From the NCBI GenBank assembly GCA_963844845.1, contig CAWJPW010000010.1:186001-250000 (forward strand): a stretch of DNA of 64,000 nt. The letters are read 5' to 3'. Shown one piece after another: positions 26,036 through 34,539 of this stretch; positions within the stretch are counted from its first letter, which is position 1, and every line of letters starts with the position of its first letter. This DNA is from CAWJPW01 sp963844845 (GTDB taxonomy: Bacteria; Acidobacteriota; Thermoanaerobaculia; Thermoanaerobaculales; Sulfomarinibacteraceae). The notes below the pieces were generated by a model. It worked only from the letters and a program-made list of their open reading frames with translations. It was not told the DNA's origin and did not search any database. Both the position numbers and the translations under genes were made by a program.

Positions 26036-26755
26036 TCACCTCACCCGCAGCACGACGTCGCCGTGCCCGTCGTGGAGGGTGACCGCGTCGGCGGCGATGT
26101 CCTTCACCACGAAGCCGTCGACCACGGCGCCCACGCGCACGTCGCGCCCGTTGATCTGCGCAAAGGGATCGCTGGGAAGGTAGGCGATGTAGCCGAGCTC
26201 GAGCGTGGCGTAGCCGAGGTCGGCATGCTCGACGAACTCGCGAGGGCCGGTGGCGTGCTCCCTCGCGGGGTGTGGACCGCCCGACGGCTCGTGCTCCGCT
26301 GCGCTCTCACTCGGCGCGGAGGCCGACGACACCGTCTCGACCGGGAGCGCTTGCGCCGGTTGGGGAGCGTGGGCGGCGCCGGCGGCGGGCTCGCCCGGTG
26401 CCGCGCTGGGTACCGCCGCCGCACGCTCTGCCTCGGCCTGCACAGGAGCGGCGGTCGGCACCGCTGGCGACTCGACGCTGGGCACCGGCGCCGACTCCGA
26501 AGCGGCGACAGCCGGCTGCGCTGGCTGCGTGGCCGTCGGCAGGAGCCCGTCGTCCCCCGTGCGGGCCAGAAGCCACCACGCCGCCGCCGCGCCGCCGAGG
26601 GCGACGACGGCCACGACCGTCGCCACAACGATGAAGCCCACCCGCCGGGGTTGCGGCGGCAGCACGCGCGCCGGCGGCGGCCCACCGCCGCGCACGGCGT
26701 CGCGGGTGGCCGCCTCCTGGCGGGCGCGCCGCAGTGCATCGGAGACCAGGCTCAC
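26036..26755 (-). CDS. gspB: GspB-like type II secretion assembly protein
   Basis: 239 residues from a GTG that overlaps the ExeA stop (GTGA). The order is a short cytosolic SLVSDALRRARQEA motif typical of GspB/PulB, one TM helix (VGFIVVATVVAVVALGGAAAAWWLL), a ~100-residue Pro/Ala-rich linker, and the C-terminal GspB domain with YIAYLPSDPFAQINGRDVRVG. GspA and GspB help insert the GspD secretin through the peptidoglycan. Codon overlap with the ATPase gene supports a functional pair. Confidence 0.85.
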   Translation of the reverse strand: MSLVSDALRRARQEAATRDAVRGGGPPPARVLPPQPRRVGFIVVATVVAVVALGGAAAAWWLLARTGDDGLLPTATQPAQPAVAASESAPVPSVESPAVPTAAPVQAEAERAAAVPSAAPGEPAAGAAHAPQPAQALPVETVSSASAPSESAAEHEPSGGPHPAREHATGPREFVEHADLGYATLELGYIAYLPSDPFAQINGRDVRVGAVVDGFVVKDIAADAVTLHDGHGDVVLRVR

Positions 26756-27564
26756 CGGTCGCGCCCCTCGAGCTGGCGCACGGCACGGCGCACCTGGCGC
26801 CAGCCCAGGCGGTCGCGGCCCTCCGCGTAGCCGCACAGCAGGGTGGTGTCGCACACCGCGTTGACCAGCCGCGGCACCCCGCGGCTGCGGCGGTGGATCG
26901 CCCCCAGCGCCCAGCGCGAGAAGGTCGGGCGCCCGTTGGCGCCGGCCACCGCCAGGCGGTGGAGAATGTAGGCTTCGGTCTCGCGGCGGTCGAGCGGACC
27001 CAGGTGGTAGCGCACGGTGATGCGCTGGCGGAGCTGCCGTAGGTTCGGCCGCTCGAGCTTGTCGCGCAGCTCCGGCTGACCGATGAGGACGATCTGCAGG
27101 AGCTTGCGGTCGTCGGTCTCAAGGTTGGAGAGGAGGCGGACCTCTTCGAGCAGCGTGTCGGAGAGGTCCTGCGCCTCGTCGATGAAGAGCACCACCGGCC
27201 GGCCGGCCGCTGCACACTCCAGGAGGAACTCATTGAGGCGCCGATTGAGGCGCACGCGGTCGTTGCCGCGGTCGTCGAGGCCGAGCTCGTGGAGGATCGT
27301 GCGCAGGAGCTGGATACCGCTCATCACCGGGTTGAGGATCAGGGCGGTGGCGACCTCGTCACCGAGCTCCTCGAGCACGGCGCGGCACAGCGTGGTCTTG
27401 CCCGCCCCCACCTCGCCGGTGATCTGGATGAAGCCCTTGCGCTGGGTGATCCCGAACAGCATGTGGTCGTACGCCTCGCGGTGCCGCCGCCCGAAGAAGA
27501 GGTAACGCGGGTCCGGCGTGATGCTGAAGGGCTGCGCGGTGAGGCCGTAGAAGTCCTCGTACAT
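26752..27564 (-). CDS. gspA: ExeA/GspA-type AAA ATPase
   Basis: 270 residues from ATG 27564. MYEDFYGLTAQPFSITPDPRYLF is the hallmark N-terminus of the ExeA family. Walker A is GEVGAGKTTLCRA, Walker B is VVLFIDEAQDL, and RGVPRLVNAVCD is a C-terminal landmark. The C-terminal peptidoglycan-binding part of full GspA is missing, so this is the short cytosolic version. It acts with the downstream GspB in secretin assembly. No other type II secretion gene is in the window. Confidence 0.88.
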   Translation of the reverse strand: MYEDFYGLTAQPFSITPDPRYLFFGRRHREAYDHMLFGITQRKGFIQITGEVGAGKTTLCRAVLEELGDEVATALILNPVMSGIQLLRTILHELGLDDRGNDRVRLNRRLNEFLLECAAAGRPVVLFIDEAQDLSDTLLEEVRLLSNLETDDRKLLQIVLIGQPELRDKLERPNLRQLRQRITVRYHLGPLDRRETEAYILHRLAVAGANGRPTFSRWALGAIHRRSRGVPRLVNAVCDTTLLCGYAEGRDRLGWRQVRRAVRQLEGRDR

Positions 27565-27640
27565 CGTCACTTCCGGGCGTCATTGTAGTCCGTCCGGGTG
27601 GCGGCCGGGCCTGGGGCGTGAGACCCGGGCGTCGCGCGCC

Positions 27641-27862
27641 CTACGTCAGGCGCCCGGAGCGGCCGAGAATCTCCCGGAACTCGCTGGCGTCGCTGTCGTC
27701 CTTGCCGCCCACCGCGGTGCCGCATGCCGCGCACCGGTACTCGTACTTGTTGCCGGTGGGCAGCACCAGCAGGAGGTGACGGTGTACCGGCCGTGCGGTC
27801 TTGCACCGAGGGCAGTAGACCTCTGAGACCTCGAGCTCCTCGTACTGCTTCTGCTCGCTCAT
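27641..27862 (-). CDS. Small zinc-ribbon protein
   Basis: 73 residues from ATG 27862. CPRCKTARP and CAACGTAVGG form two CxxC knuckles about 28 residues apart, a single zinc ribbon with an acidic N-terminus and a short C-terminal tail. Such proteins bind nucleic acid or act as adaptors; nothing more specific can be said. It is the first gene upstream of exeA-gspB on the same strand, 76 nt away. Confidence 0.7.
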   Translation of the reverse strand: MSEQKQYEELEVSEVYCPRCKTARPVHRHLLLVLPTGNKYEYRCAACGTAVGGKDDSDASEFREILGRSGRLT

Positions 27863-28039
27863 GTGCGAAGGATGCCGCGGCGCACGGGCCTCGTCAACCC
27901 GGTGATGGTGATATGGGTCGCCCACCCGCCCCCGCGGGAGACGGGACCCGCGAGACGCTTCCTCCGTCCGCCCGGCCGCTGCCGCGGTCCCGGCCCCCTC
28001 TCCGCCGAGCCGGTGCCCGGTCCCGGGGGCCGAGATCCT

Positions 28040-28290
28040 CCCGGAGCAGGATTCCTCCGGCGGGCGTGCCGTCCTTGACGTCTTCCCTGGAGCGCGTTCT
28101 TCCTTGCGGTGCGTGGGCGGGAAACGTCAAGGGGGCCTCCCACGGCCCTTGGCGCCCGGAGAAGTGGCCCCAAACGATCAGGCAGGCGACTCGGCGCTGG
28201 GGCCCGGGGGCGGCCTCGCTGCTGTGCGCCAGCCCACGCCGACGGGCGGCATCGCCGCCCGGGAGCCGGTGTCGGGAGCATTAGCAACCG
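28040..28290 (-). repeat. Structured intergenic element, copy 2 (left arm of stem II lost)
   Basis: Minus orientation. Stem III is intact: CCTTGACGT (from 28073) pairs with ACGTCAAGG (to 28132). Stem I is a perfect GGGCGGC-GAT-GCCGCCC hairpin. Only the right arm of stem II (GCCGCCCCCGGG) remains. It lies downstream of hypD in hypD's direction, with the second MITE-like copy in between. Confidence 0.75.
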
Positions 28291-28337
28291 GGACCGGGGC
28301 CGCGTCTGGGAACGGGACCGGGGCCACGCCAGCAGCG

Positions 28338-28562
28338 CGCGTGTCGGCCCCGGGGGACCCGTCGGGGAAGGCGCGCACGCCTCATACCCGCTGTCATCCT
28401 GAGCAAGCGGAGGCCCGGAGGGCCGGAGCGCGTCGAAGGATCCCCCCCGGAGAAGGCTGGTCGCGACAGGGCAGGCCCGGCTGCAGATTCGTGCCGGCTG
28501 CGTCCAGGAGATCCTTCGACTCCGGTCCCGCCCGGTGGCGGGACCTCCGCTCAGGATGACAG
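28338..28562 (-). repeat. Palindromic MITE-like repeat, copy 2
   Basis: Inverted relative to the copy at 23374. Its terminal repeats are CTGTCATCCTGAGC and GCTCAGGATGACAG, with inner arms GTCGAAGGATC and GATCCTTCGAC. Here it precedes the structured element on the minus strand, while at the other locus it follows it. The two composites flank the 23.7-27.9 kb gene block in inverted arrangement. Confidence 0.7.
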
Positions 28563-28569
28563 GTTTGGC

Positions 28570-28705
28570 TGGAGGGCGTAGGTGACGGGGGCCGCGGCCG
28601 GGGCTGGGGCCGGGGCCGTGACCGGGGCCGGATCTGAGGCCGGGGCCTCGTCCGGGACCGGGGCCGCGGGCGCCAGCCGGGGCGGGGTCCGGGACCGCAG
28701 TCCAA
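28570..28705. repeat. Degenerate GGGGCC hexamer array
   Basis: A run of imperfect GGNNCC hexamers, mainly GGGGCC, reads in plus sense. The G-rich strand could form quadruplexes. Similar arrays border the structured elements at about 28270-28330, 39120-39245, 40562-40672, 48895-48962 and 49220-49290. Confidence 0.65.
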
Positions 28706-28729
28706 CCCCTGCGCGGCGCCCAGGTCACC

Positions 28730-31090
28730 TCAGAATGCGTCGTGCTCCGTCCGCCGGATGATCTCGTCCTGGAGGTCGCGGGCGATGTCGCAGAAGTAGT
28801 CGCTGTAGCCGGCGACCCGCACGATGAGGTCCCGGTGGGCCTCGGGGTGGACCTGGGCGCGGCGCAGGGTCTCGGCGCTGACCACGTTGAACTGCACGTG
28901 GTGGGCGTCGAGGGCGAAGTAGCCGCGCACCAGCGCTCCGAGCAGGCGCAGGCCGGCCTCCCCCTCGAGCACCTGCGGCGTGAACTTGAGGTTGAGCAGG
29001 GTGCCACCGGTGCGCAGGTGGTCCATCTTGGCCGCCGAGCGCAGCACCGCGGTGGGGCCGTTGCGGTCTGCCCCCTGCACCGGCGAGATCCCCTCGGAGA
29101 GCGGCGCTCCCGCGCGCCGCCCGTCAGGGGTGGCGCCGGTGACCGAGCCGAAGTAGACGTGGCAGGTGGTGGGTAGCATGTCGACGTGGTAGGAGCCGCC
29201 GCGGAGGTTGGGGCGGCCCTCCACCGCCCGGTAGAAGACCTCGAACGCCCGCCGCATGAGCTCATCGGCTCGGTCGTCGTCGTTCCCGTACTTGGGCGCC
29301 CGGTTCACGAGCGACCGGCGGAGCGCCTCGTGACCGTCGAAGTCGGCGTCCAGCGCCGCCACCAGGGCGGGCAGGTCGAGGCGGCGCGTCTCGAGCACCG
29401 CGTGGCGGATCGCCGCCAAGCAGTCGGTGAGGGTGCCGATGCCGACGCCCTGGATGTAGCTGGTGTTGTAGCGGGCGCCGCCGGCGTTGTAGTCGCGGCC
29501 GTTGGCGATGCAATCCTCGGTGAGCAGCGACAGGAACGGCGCCGGCATCTCCTCGGCGTAGGCCGCCTCGAAGACCTCGTTCCCGTTCACCTTCACCTCG
29601 ACGAAGTGCTCCACCTGACGCTGCCAGGCGGCGAAGACGTCCTCGAGGGTCGCGAGCTCGGTGGGGACGCCGGTCCGCGGCCCCAGCTGCTCGCCGGTGC
29701 GCGGGTCGCGGCCGTCGTGCAGCGCCAGCTCCAGCAGCTTGGGAAGGTTGAAGTACCCGGTGAGGATGTACGCCTCGCGGCCGAACGCGCCGGCTTCCAC
29801 GCAACCGCTGGTGCCGCCCTCGCGGGCGTCCTCCACGCTCTTGCCCTGGCGCACCAGCTCGGCCACCACGGCGTCGGCGTTGAACACCGAGGGGAAGCCG
29901 TAGCCCTTGCGGATCACCCGCGCCGCCGCCTCGACAAAGCGCTCGGGGTTGGCGCGGGCCAGCTGGATGTTGTTGGAGGGCTGCAGCAGGTGGAGGTCGT
30001 CGATGACCTCGAGGATCAGGTAGGTGACGTCGCTGACGGCGTCGGAGCCGTCGCGCCGGAGACCCCCCAGGTTGATGTTGGCGAAGTCGGTGTAGGTGCC
30101 GCTCTCGGCGGCGGTGACGCCCACCTTAGGTGGCGCCGGGTGGTTGTTGAACTTGACCCACAGGCAGCCGAGGAGCTCGGCGGCGTTTTCGCGCGTGAGG
30201 CTGCCGTCGGCGAGGCCGCGCTGGTAGAACGGCTCCAGGTGCTGGTCGAGGTGACCGGGGTTGTAGGCGTCCCAGCCGTTGAGCTCGGTGATTACGCCGA
30301 GGTGGCAAAACCAGTAGGCCTGCAGGGCCTCCCAGAAGTCCCGCGGTGGGTGCGCCGGAACCCGCTCACACACCGCGGCGATGCGCTCGAGGTCGCCGCG
30401 ACGAACCGGGTCGGCCGCGACCGTCGCCCGCTCCCGGGCGAGCTCGGCGTGGCGCCGGGCAAAGAGGATCAGGGCGTCGGCGGCGACGTCCATGGCCTCG
30501 AGCTGGACGAGCCGGACCGCCGCGTCGGGTTCGTCGCTACCCTCGAGAAGGGCGCGGGCGGCGGCGATCTCGGCCTTGAGGTCGAGCAGCCCCTTGCGGT
30601 AGATGAGGCCGCCGCCGGCGGTGTGACCGGGCGCCCGCTGCTCCATGAACTCGGTGAAGATCCCGGCTGAGTAGGCCCGGTGCCACTCGGCGGGAAGCCG
30701 CTCGAAGGTGCGCTCGCGGAGCGAGCGAACGCGCCAGTAGGGAATCACCTCGGCGGCGTAGCGGTCGACCTCGGCCCGGACGATTCGGTAGCTGGTCTTG
30801 GGCCGCGAGTCGAGGATCTCGAGGTCCTCCACGCTGTGGCAGGTGATCTCGGGGTAGGTGGGCGTGGCCTTGGGCGCCGGGCCGCGCTCGCCGACGACGA
30901 GCTCGTCGTCACCGAGGTACAGACTCTTGTGCGCACAGAGGTGATGGAGGGCGCGGGCGCGCAGCAGCGGCGCCGGGAGCCGGCCCTCGTGCTCACGGTA
31001 GAAGTCGGTGAGCAGCAGGGCGCGCTCGATGGAGACGCTGGGCACGACGTCGAGGCTGCGCTGCCGCAGTCGGGCGACACGCTCGTTCAC
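28730..31090 (-). CDS. hypD: trans-4-hydroxy-L-proline dehydratase (glycyl radical enzyme)
   Basis: 786 residues from GTG 31090, overlapping the activase stop by 4 nt. The catalytic Cys430 lies in GGTSGCVEAGAFG, with the general base Glu432, and the glycyl radical is Gly761 in RVAGYSDYF. Both positions are four residues from those of Clostridioides difficile HypD (C434, G765 as I recall), and GREAYILTGYFNLPK after the Cys is HypD-like, not PFL- or CutC-like. The enzyme dehydrates hydroxyproline to pyrroline-5-carboxylate under anaerobic conditions. No P5C reductase gene is in the window. Assignment within the glycyl radical family is from motif memory and should be tested. Confidence 0.82.
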   Translation of the reverse strand: MNERVARLRQRSLDVVPSVSIERALLLTDFYREHEGRLPAPLLRARALHHLCAHKSLYLGDDELVVGERGPAPKATPTYPEITCHSVEDLEILDSRPKTSYRIVRAEVDRYAAEVIPYWRVRSLRERTFERLPAEWHRAYSAGIFTEFMEQRAPGHTAGGGLIYRKGLLDLKAEIAAARALLEGSDEPDAAVRLVQLEAMDVAADALILFARRHAELARERATVAADPVRRGDLERIAAVCERVPAHPPRDFWEALQAYWFCHLGVITELNGWDAYNPGHLDQHLEPFYQRGLADGSLTRENAAELLGCLWVKFNNHPAPPKVGVTAAESGTYTDFANINLGGLRRDGSDAVSDVTYLILEVIDDLHLLQPSNNIQLARANPERFVEAAARVIRKGYGFPSVFNADAVVAELVRQGKSVEDAREGGTSGCVEAGAFGREAYILTGYFNLPKLLELALHDGRDPRTGEQLGPRTGVPTELATLEDVFAAWQRQVEHFVEVKVNGNEVFEAAYAEEMPAPFLSLLTEDCIANGRDYNAGGARYNTSYIQGVGIGTLTDCLAAIRHAVLETRRLDLPALVAALDADFDGHEALRRSLVNRAPKYGNDDDRADELMRRAFEVFYRAVEGRPNLRGGSYHVDMLPTTCHVYFGSVTGATPDGRRAGAPLSEGISPVQGADRNGPTAVLRSAAKMDHLRTGGTLLNLKFTPQVLEGEAGLRLLGALVRGYFALDAHHVQFNVVSAETLRRAQVHPEAHRDLIVRVAGYSDYFCDIARDLQDEIIRRTEHDAF

Positions 31091-32031
31091 GGGGCACCTC
31101 CCACGGTGACGTCGAGGCCGAAGGCCGCGAGCCTCCCGGCCGCCGCCGACACCTCGGCGTCGTCCGGTGTTCTGAAGCGCGCGCCCGACCCCGCTTCCGC
31201 GAGACGCCGGCTCTTGCCGGCCGCGAGGTCGTGGTAGGGCAGCAGAAAGACCCTGTGCCTTTGCGGCAGCGAGGCCGCCAGGACGCCGAGGGCATCCAAC
31301 GCTTCGACATCGTCGTTGACCCCGGGAACCAGCGGAATCCGCAGCCACAGCTCGGCCGCCGCGGCGCTCGCCGCGGCGAGGTTGGCGAGGATGAGGGCGT
31401 TGTCCACACCGGTGTGGCGGCGGTGTGCCTCGGGATCGGCGAGCTTGAGGTCGAAGAGCAGCAGGTCGGCGCCGTCGGCCGCCGCCCGCATCGCCGCCGG
31501 ATCGGCGTGCCCGCAGGTATCGACGGCGGTGTGAAGCCCCCGCGCCCGGCACGCTTGGAGGCAGGCCAGCAGGAACCGGGCCTGGGCCAGCGGCTCGCCC
31601 CCGGAGAAGGTGACGCCGCCTCCAGAAGCCGCGAAGAAGGGCCTGTCTCGCTCCACCTGGACGACCAGCTCCGCCGCCTCCAGCTCGGTTCCCAGCAGGT
31701 CCCGCGCCCCGGAGGGGCACACCGCCACGCACGCACCGCATCTCGCGCAGGGGGCGCCCCCGGTGATCGCGGTGCCCGGTCGGGCGCCCTCCTCTCCTCC
31801 AGGGCAGGCGTCCACGCAGGCGCCACACGCCATACAGAGATCGCCCCGCACGGCGAGCTCGGTGGCGAAGGCGCGGCTTTCGGGGTTGTGGCACCAGCCA
31901 CAGCTCAACGGACAGCCTTTGAGGAACACCGTGGTGCGGACCCCGGGGCCGTCGTGAATCGAGCAGCGCTGGACGTTGAAGACCACGCCCCTGGCTGCCT
32001 GATCGCCAGCGTATGCCGCCGTCGCGCTCAT
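31087..32031 (-). CDS. hypE: Glycyl radical enzyme activase for HypD
   Basis: 314 residues if started at ATG 32031; ATGs at 32040 and 32073 are alternatives. The radical SAM motif is CPLSCGWC, preceded by SIHDGPGVRTTVFLKGC, the activase signature. Two ferredoxin-type clusters are inserted (CMACGACVDACP and CARCGACVAVCP), as in non-PFL activases. It uses SAM to place the radical on Gly761 of HypD. Overlap with hypD (GTGA) shows translational coupling. A promoter lies 80-110 nt upstream. Confidence 0.9.
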   Translation of the reverse strand: MSATAAYAGDQAARGVVFNVQRCSIHDGPGVRTTVFLKGCPLSCGWCHNPESRAFATELAVRGDLCMACGACVDACPGGEEGARPGTAITGGAPCARCGACVAVCPSGARDLLGTELEAAELVVQVERDRPFFAASGGGVTFSGGEPLAQARFLLACLQACRARGLHTAVDTCGHADPAAMRAAADGADLLLFDLKLADPEAHRRHTGVDNALILANLAAASAAAAELWLRIPLVPGVNDDVEALDALGVLAASLPQRHRVFLLPYHDLAAGKSRRLAEAGSGARFRTPDDAEVSAAAGRLAAFGLDVTVGGAP

Positions 32032-32113
32032 CCCCCACATCTTACTCGGCCGGCATGTCGGTGGACGACTCACCCCGTGCGCGCTCGTTCTCGAATGACA
32101 CTAACTGCATGAA

Positions 32114-32141
32114 TATATAGAGTTAACGCTTGAAATGTGAA
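32114..32141 (-). promoter_or_regulatory. Promoter of the hypE-hypD operon
   Basis: On the minus strand, TTCACA (32136-32141) and TATATA (32114-32119) have a 16-nt spacer in an AT-rich island that stands out from the GC-rich surroundings. The predicted 5' leader is about 75 nt. Confidence 0.5.
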
Positions 32142-32247
32142 GCAGAAGGAGCTCTGCCACCCACCCCTTCCCGCCTCGAAGCGCGCCGTCCCATTGGCTT
32201 CCGGTGTCCGCACTCGAGAGCCCGACTGTTGCGGTCACGTCGAATGC

Positions 32248-32292
32248 GCCCACCGTTCACTCTTTACTCTTCACTCTTCACTCTTTACCTTT
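32248..32292 (+). repeat. Short pyrimidine tandem repeats before the Dabb gene
   Basis: Four or five near-copies of the heptamer CTCTTTA/CTCTTCA in tandem lie directly upstream of the ribosome binding site of the Dabb-protein gene. A leader role or slippage-prone spacing is possible but unproven. Confidence 0.55.
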
Positions 32293-32308
32293 GGAGAGGG
32301 AGGCAATC

Positions 32309-32611
32309 GTGATCGAACGCATCGTCCTCGTCAAGCTCAAGCCCGACCTCGGCACCCCGGCGATCCGCCGGGAGGTGGCTGAGTACAGCCTCGACGTCCT
32401 GAAGCCTCTGCCCGGTGTCGTCGACGTCCATGTGGGCACGGCAGCCGACAACGACTCCGCTGCCGACTGGGACGTGCTCCTGACGGTGCGGTTCGCGTCC
32501 GCCGCGGATCTCGAGCCCTACCGTGTCCACCCCGACCACCGCGCCTACGTCGACGGCTACCTGGTGCCGCGCATGGCCGCCATCGAGGCCTTCAACTTCG
32601 TGGTGGACTAG
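32309..32611 (+). CDS. Dabb-family (stress-responsive A/B barrel) protein
   Basis: 100 residues from GTG 32309, with GGAGAGGGAGG immediately upstream. IERIVLVKLKP at the start, GVVDVHVGTAAD in the middle, and HPDHRAYVDGYLVPRMAAIEAFNFVV at the end match the Dabb ferredoxin-like dimeric barrel. Family members are mostly of unknown function; some act as cyclases or stress proteins. It is divergent from the hypE operon. Confidence 0.85.
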   Translation: MIERIVLVKLKPDLGTPAIRREVAEYSLDVLKPLPGVVDVHVGTAADNDSAADWDVLLTVRFASAADLEPYRVHPDHRAYVDGYLVPRMAAIEAFNFVVD

Positions 32612-32770
32612 TGTCCTGTTTGGTAGATCCCCATGGACTCTTCGCTTATCATCGCGGCCCCCGGCTGCGTCGCTCCTCCTCGAAGTAGCGTTGCTACGAC
32701 TTCGTCGTCGCGCCTTGCCAGGAACCACGCTGGCTACGCGAATAGCACATCGGACTTCCCAGACACGACG
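32612..32770. other. Convergent intergenic region with hairpin
   Basis: Between the Dabb gene (plus) and ompW (minus). At 32681-32704 CGAAGTAGC and GCTACGACTTCG form an imperfect hairpin within a wider quasi-palindromic stretch. It may be a bidirectional terminator or a small repeat; no T run follows on either strand. Confidence 0.4.
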
Positions 32771-33424
32771 CTAGAACCGGTAGCCGATACCTGCGCCGAA
32801 CACCCATGGGTTGACGTCGAGGCTCACGCGGGCGGCAGTGAGGCCGCCTGCCCGGAAGTCCACATCGGTGGAGACTCCCAAGTACTTGACGTCCACGTTG
32901 GCCAGCCAGTGCTCGTCGAGGTCGAAGTCCACTCCCACGTTGGCCACGTAGCCCACCGAGTTGGTGTACTTCACGTCGGTGATGCCGATGGGGTCGAGGT
33001 CGGCGGCGCGATCAGCGCCGTAGAAAAGGGTGTAGTTCACGCCCACTCCCCCGTAGGGATGGATCGTCGTGAGCGTCTCGGGACGATACTGCAAGACCGC
33101 GCTTACCGGCAGCAGCGACACGCTGCCCGCCGCGGTGCCGTCCACGTCGCCGCCGACCCCGGCCACGTCCAGGTTCGCCGAGGTCACGGACAGCTCCACC
33201 GTCAGGCGCTCACTCAGCCAGCAGGTGGCGTCGGCCTCCACCGTCGTGGCCGAGTCGACACCAACGTGCCCGCCGGTTGCGCCGACCTGGTTGCTGGCGT
33301 CGTCCGGTGAGAGCGAGATCACTCGCAGCCGCCCCATCCAGCTGCCGGTCTGGGCGATGGCGGCCGCCGGAACCAGCAGGACAAGCACCAGGAGACTCGA
33401 AACAACCGTCGCTTTTCGCAGCAT
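32771..33424 (-). CDS. ompW: OmpW-family outer membrane protein
   Basis: 217 residues from ATG 33424, with AAGGAGG upstream. A signal peptide (VVSSLLVLVLLVPAAAIAQT) is followed by the OmpW pattern: WMGRLRVISLSPD, LLPVSAVLQYRP, PYGGVGVNYTLFYG, and a terminal GIGYRF strand ending in Phe, the outer membrane insertion signal. OmpW forms a narrow eight-stranded beta-barrel for small hydrophobic molecules. It implies a Gram-negative envelope. Confidence 0.92.
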   Translation of the reverse strand: MLRKATVVSSLLVLVLLVPAAAIAQTGSWMGRLRVISLSPDDASNQVGATGGHVGVDSATTVEADATCWLSERLTVELSVTSANLDVAGVGGDVDGTAAGSVSLLPVSAVLQYRPETLTTIHPYGGVGVNYTLFYGADRAADLDPIGITDVKYTNSVGYVANVGVDFDLDEHWLANVDVKYLGVSTDVDFRAGGLTAARVSLDVNPWVFGAGIGYRF

Positions 33425-33492
33425 GAAGCTCCTCCTTCGGCGCGGCCACGTCCCCGCCGCGCAGCGCACAGTGTATACGGCGTCGACGCCCC

Positions 33493-34458
33493 CTACGCCC
33501 CTTCGCCCACCCCGAGGAAACCGAAGACCGCGCTGCGAAAGCCTGTGGGCTCCTCCACCGGGCTGAAGTGGCCGCTCTCCTCGAACACCACGAAGCGGGC
33601 GTCGCCGAGACCGTCGGCGAGCTCGCGCACCTTGTCCGGCGGCAGCATGTCGTGCCTGCCGGCGATGACGAGGCAGCGGGCGGTGACCTTGGCAAGCTTG
33701 CCGCGCGCGTCGAAGATCGGCGCCTCGCGCTCGCTGTAGTCGGCATGGCGCCAGCTGAACTGCGCGTCGCGGAAGACCTCCTCCAGCATGGGCCGCGCAC
33801 CGGCGGGATCGGCGGTGGTCAGCGGAAGGTAGTCGTCGAGCCACATGGCCTTCATTCGAGCGGTCCGTTCGCCATCGTCGAGCGTCGGATCGGCCAGCTC
33901 ATCTTGGAGGGCGGCCCAGCGTGCCATCAGATCGGGATGCGCCTCGGCAATCGCCCTGCCGTCCTCCTCGGTGAAGCTGGCAGTGCCGTGCACGAAGATC
34001 GCCGAGCGAACCGTCTCGGGGCGCTCCGCCGCCAGCAGGATGAGGTTCATGGCGCCGTTCGACCAGCCGATGGCGTTGACCTTCCCCAGGCCCAGGTGCC
34101 GGCGCAGCGCGTCGAAGTCCGCCCGCACGGCCGCCATGCCCATGTCGGCGTCCTCGTGCACGGGGCTCGAGCCGGCCATGCCGCGGGGGTCGAAGTAGAC
34201 CATCGTCAGCCGTTCCTCGAGGGGGCGGTACATGGCCCGCAGCCCGGCGAGGCTGAGCCCCCACGAGTTGGGCAGCGTCATGAGCACCGGCCCGTGGCCG
34301 TGCACCTCGTAGTGGATCGTGAACCCGTCGAGATCTGCCGTGAACGAGCCCTGGGCCAGCTGGGCCGGTCCGCTCGGTGCCGAGGGCACGGCGGGTCCGC
34401 TGCCACACGCAGCGATCACCACAAGGGTGATGAGTCCGAGACACCTCGCAGCGAGCAT
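33493..34458 (-). CDS. Lipoprotein alpha/beta hydrolase
   Basis: 321 residues, with GGGAGGAGGT before ATG 34458. LITLVVIAACGSG is a lipobox, so the mature protein should be lipid-anchored. The nucleophile Ser is in AIGWSNGAMN, the Asp in VIAGRHDMLP and the His in FEESGHFSPVEEP; VYFDPRGMAGSS is the usual loop region. It resembles proline iminopeptidase-like or haloperoxidase-like hydrolases, with unknown substrate. Confidence 0.85.
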   Translation of the reverse strand: MLAARCLGLITLVVIAACGSGPAVPSAPSGPAQLAQGSFTADLDGFTIHYEVHGHGPVLMTLPNSWGLSLAGLRAMYRPLEERLTMVYFDPRGMAGSSPVHEDADMGMAAVRADFDALRRHLGLGKVNAIGWSNGAMNLILLAAERPETVRSAIFVHGTASFTEEDGRAIAEAHPDLMARWAALQDELADPTLDDGERTARMKAMWLDDYLPLTTADPAGARPMLEEVFRDAQFSWRHADYSEREAPIFDARGKLAKVTARCLVIAGRHDMLPPDKVRELADGLGDARFVVFEESGHFSPVEEPTGFRSAVFGFLGVGEGA

Positions 34459-34539
34459 GGTGACCTCCTCCCGCTCTTCATCAGCCTGTTGTGCACTCGT
34501 GCCACCACCATAGCGTGCTTCGTGCCGGCTACCCAGCGG

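Noticed and set aside
28730..32038. One 1100-residue fusion of activase and glycyl radical enzyme
   Set aside because: The longer frame over hypE is out of phase with the real activase; the GTGA overlap and normal length of both proteins support two genes.
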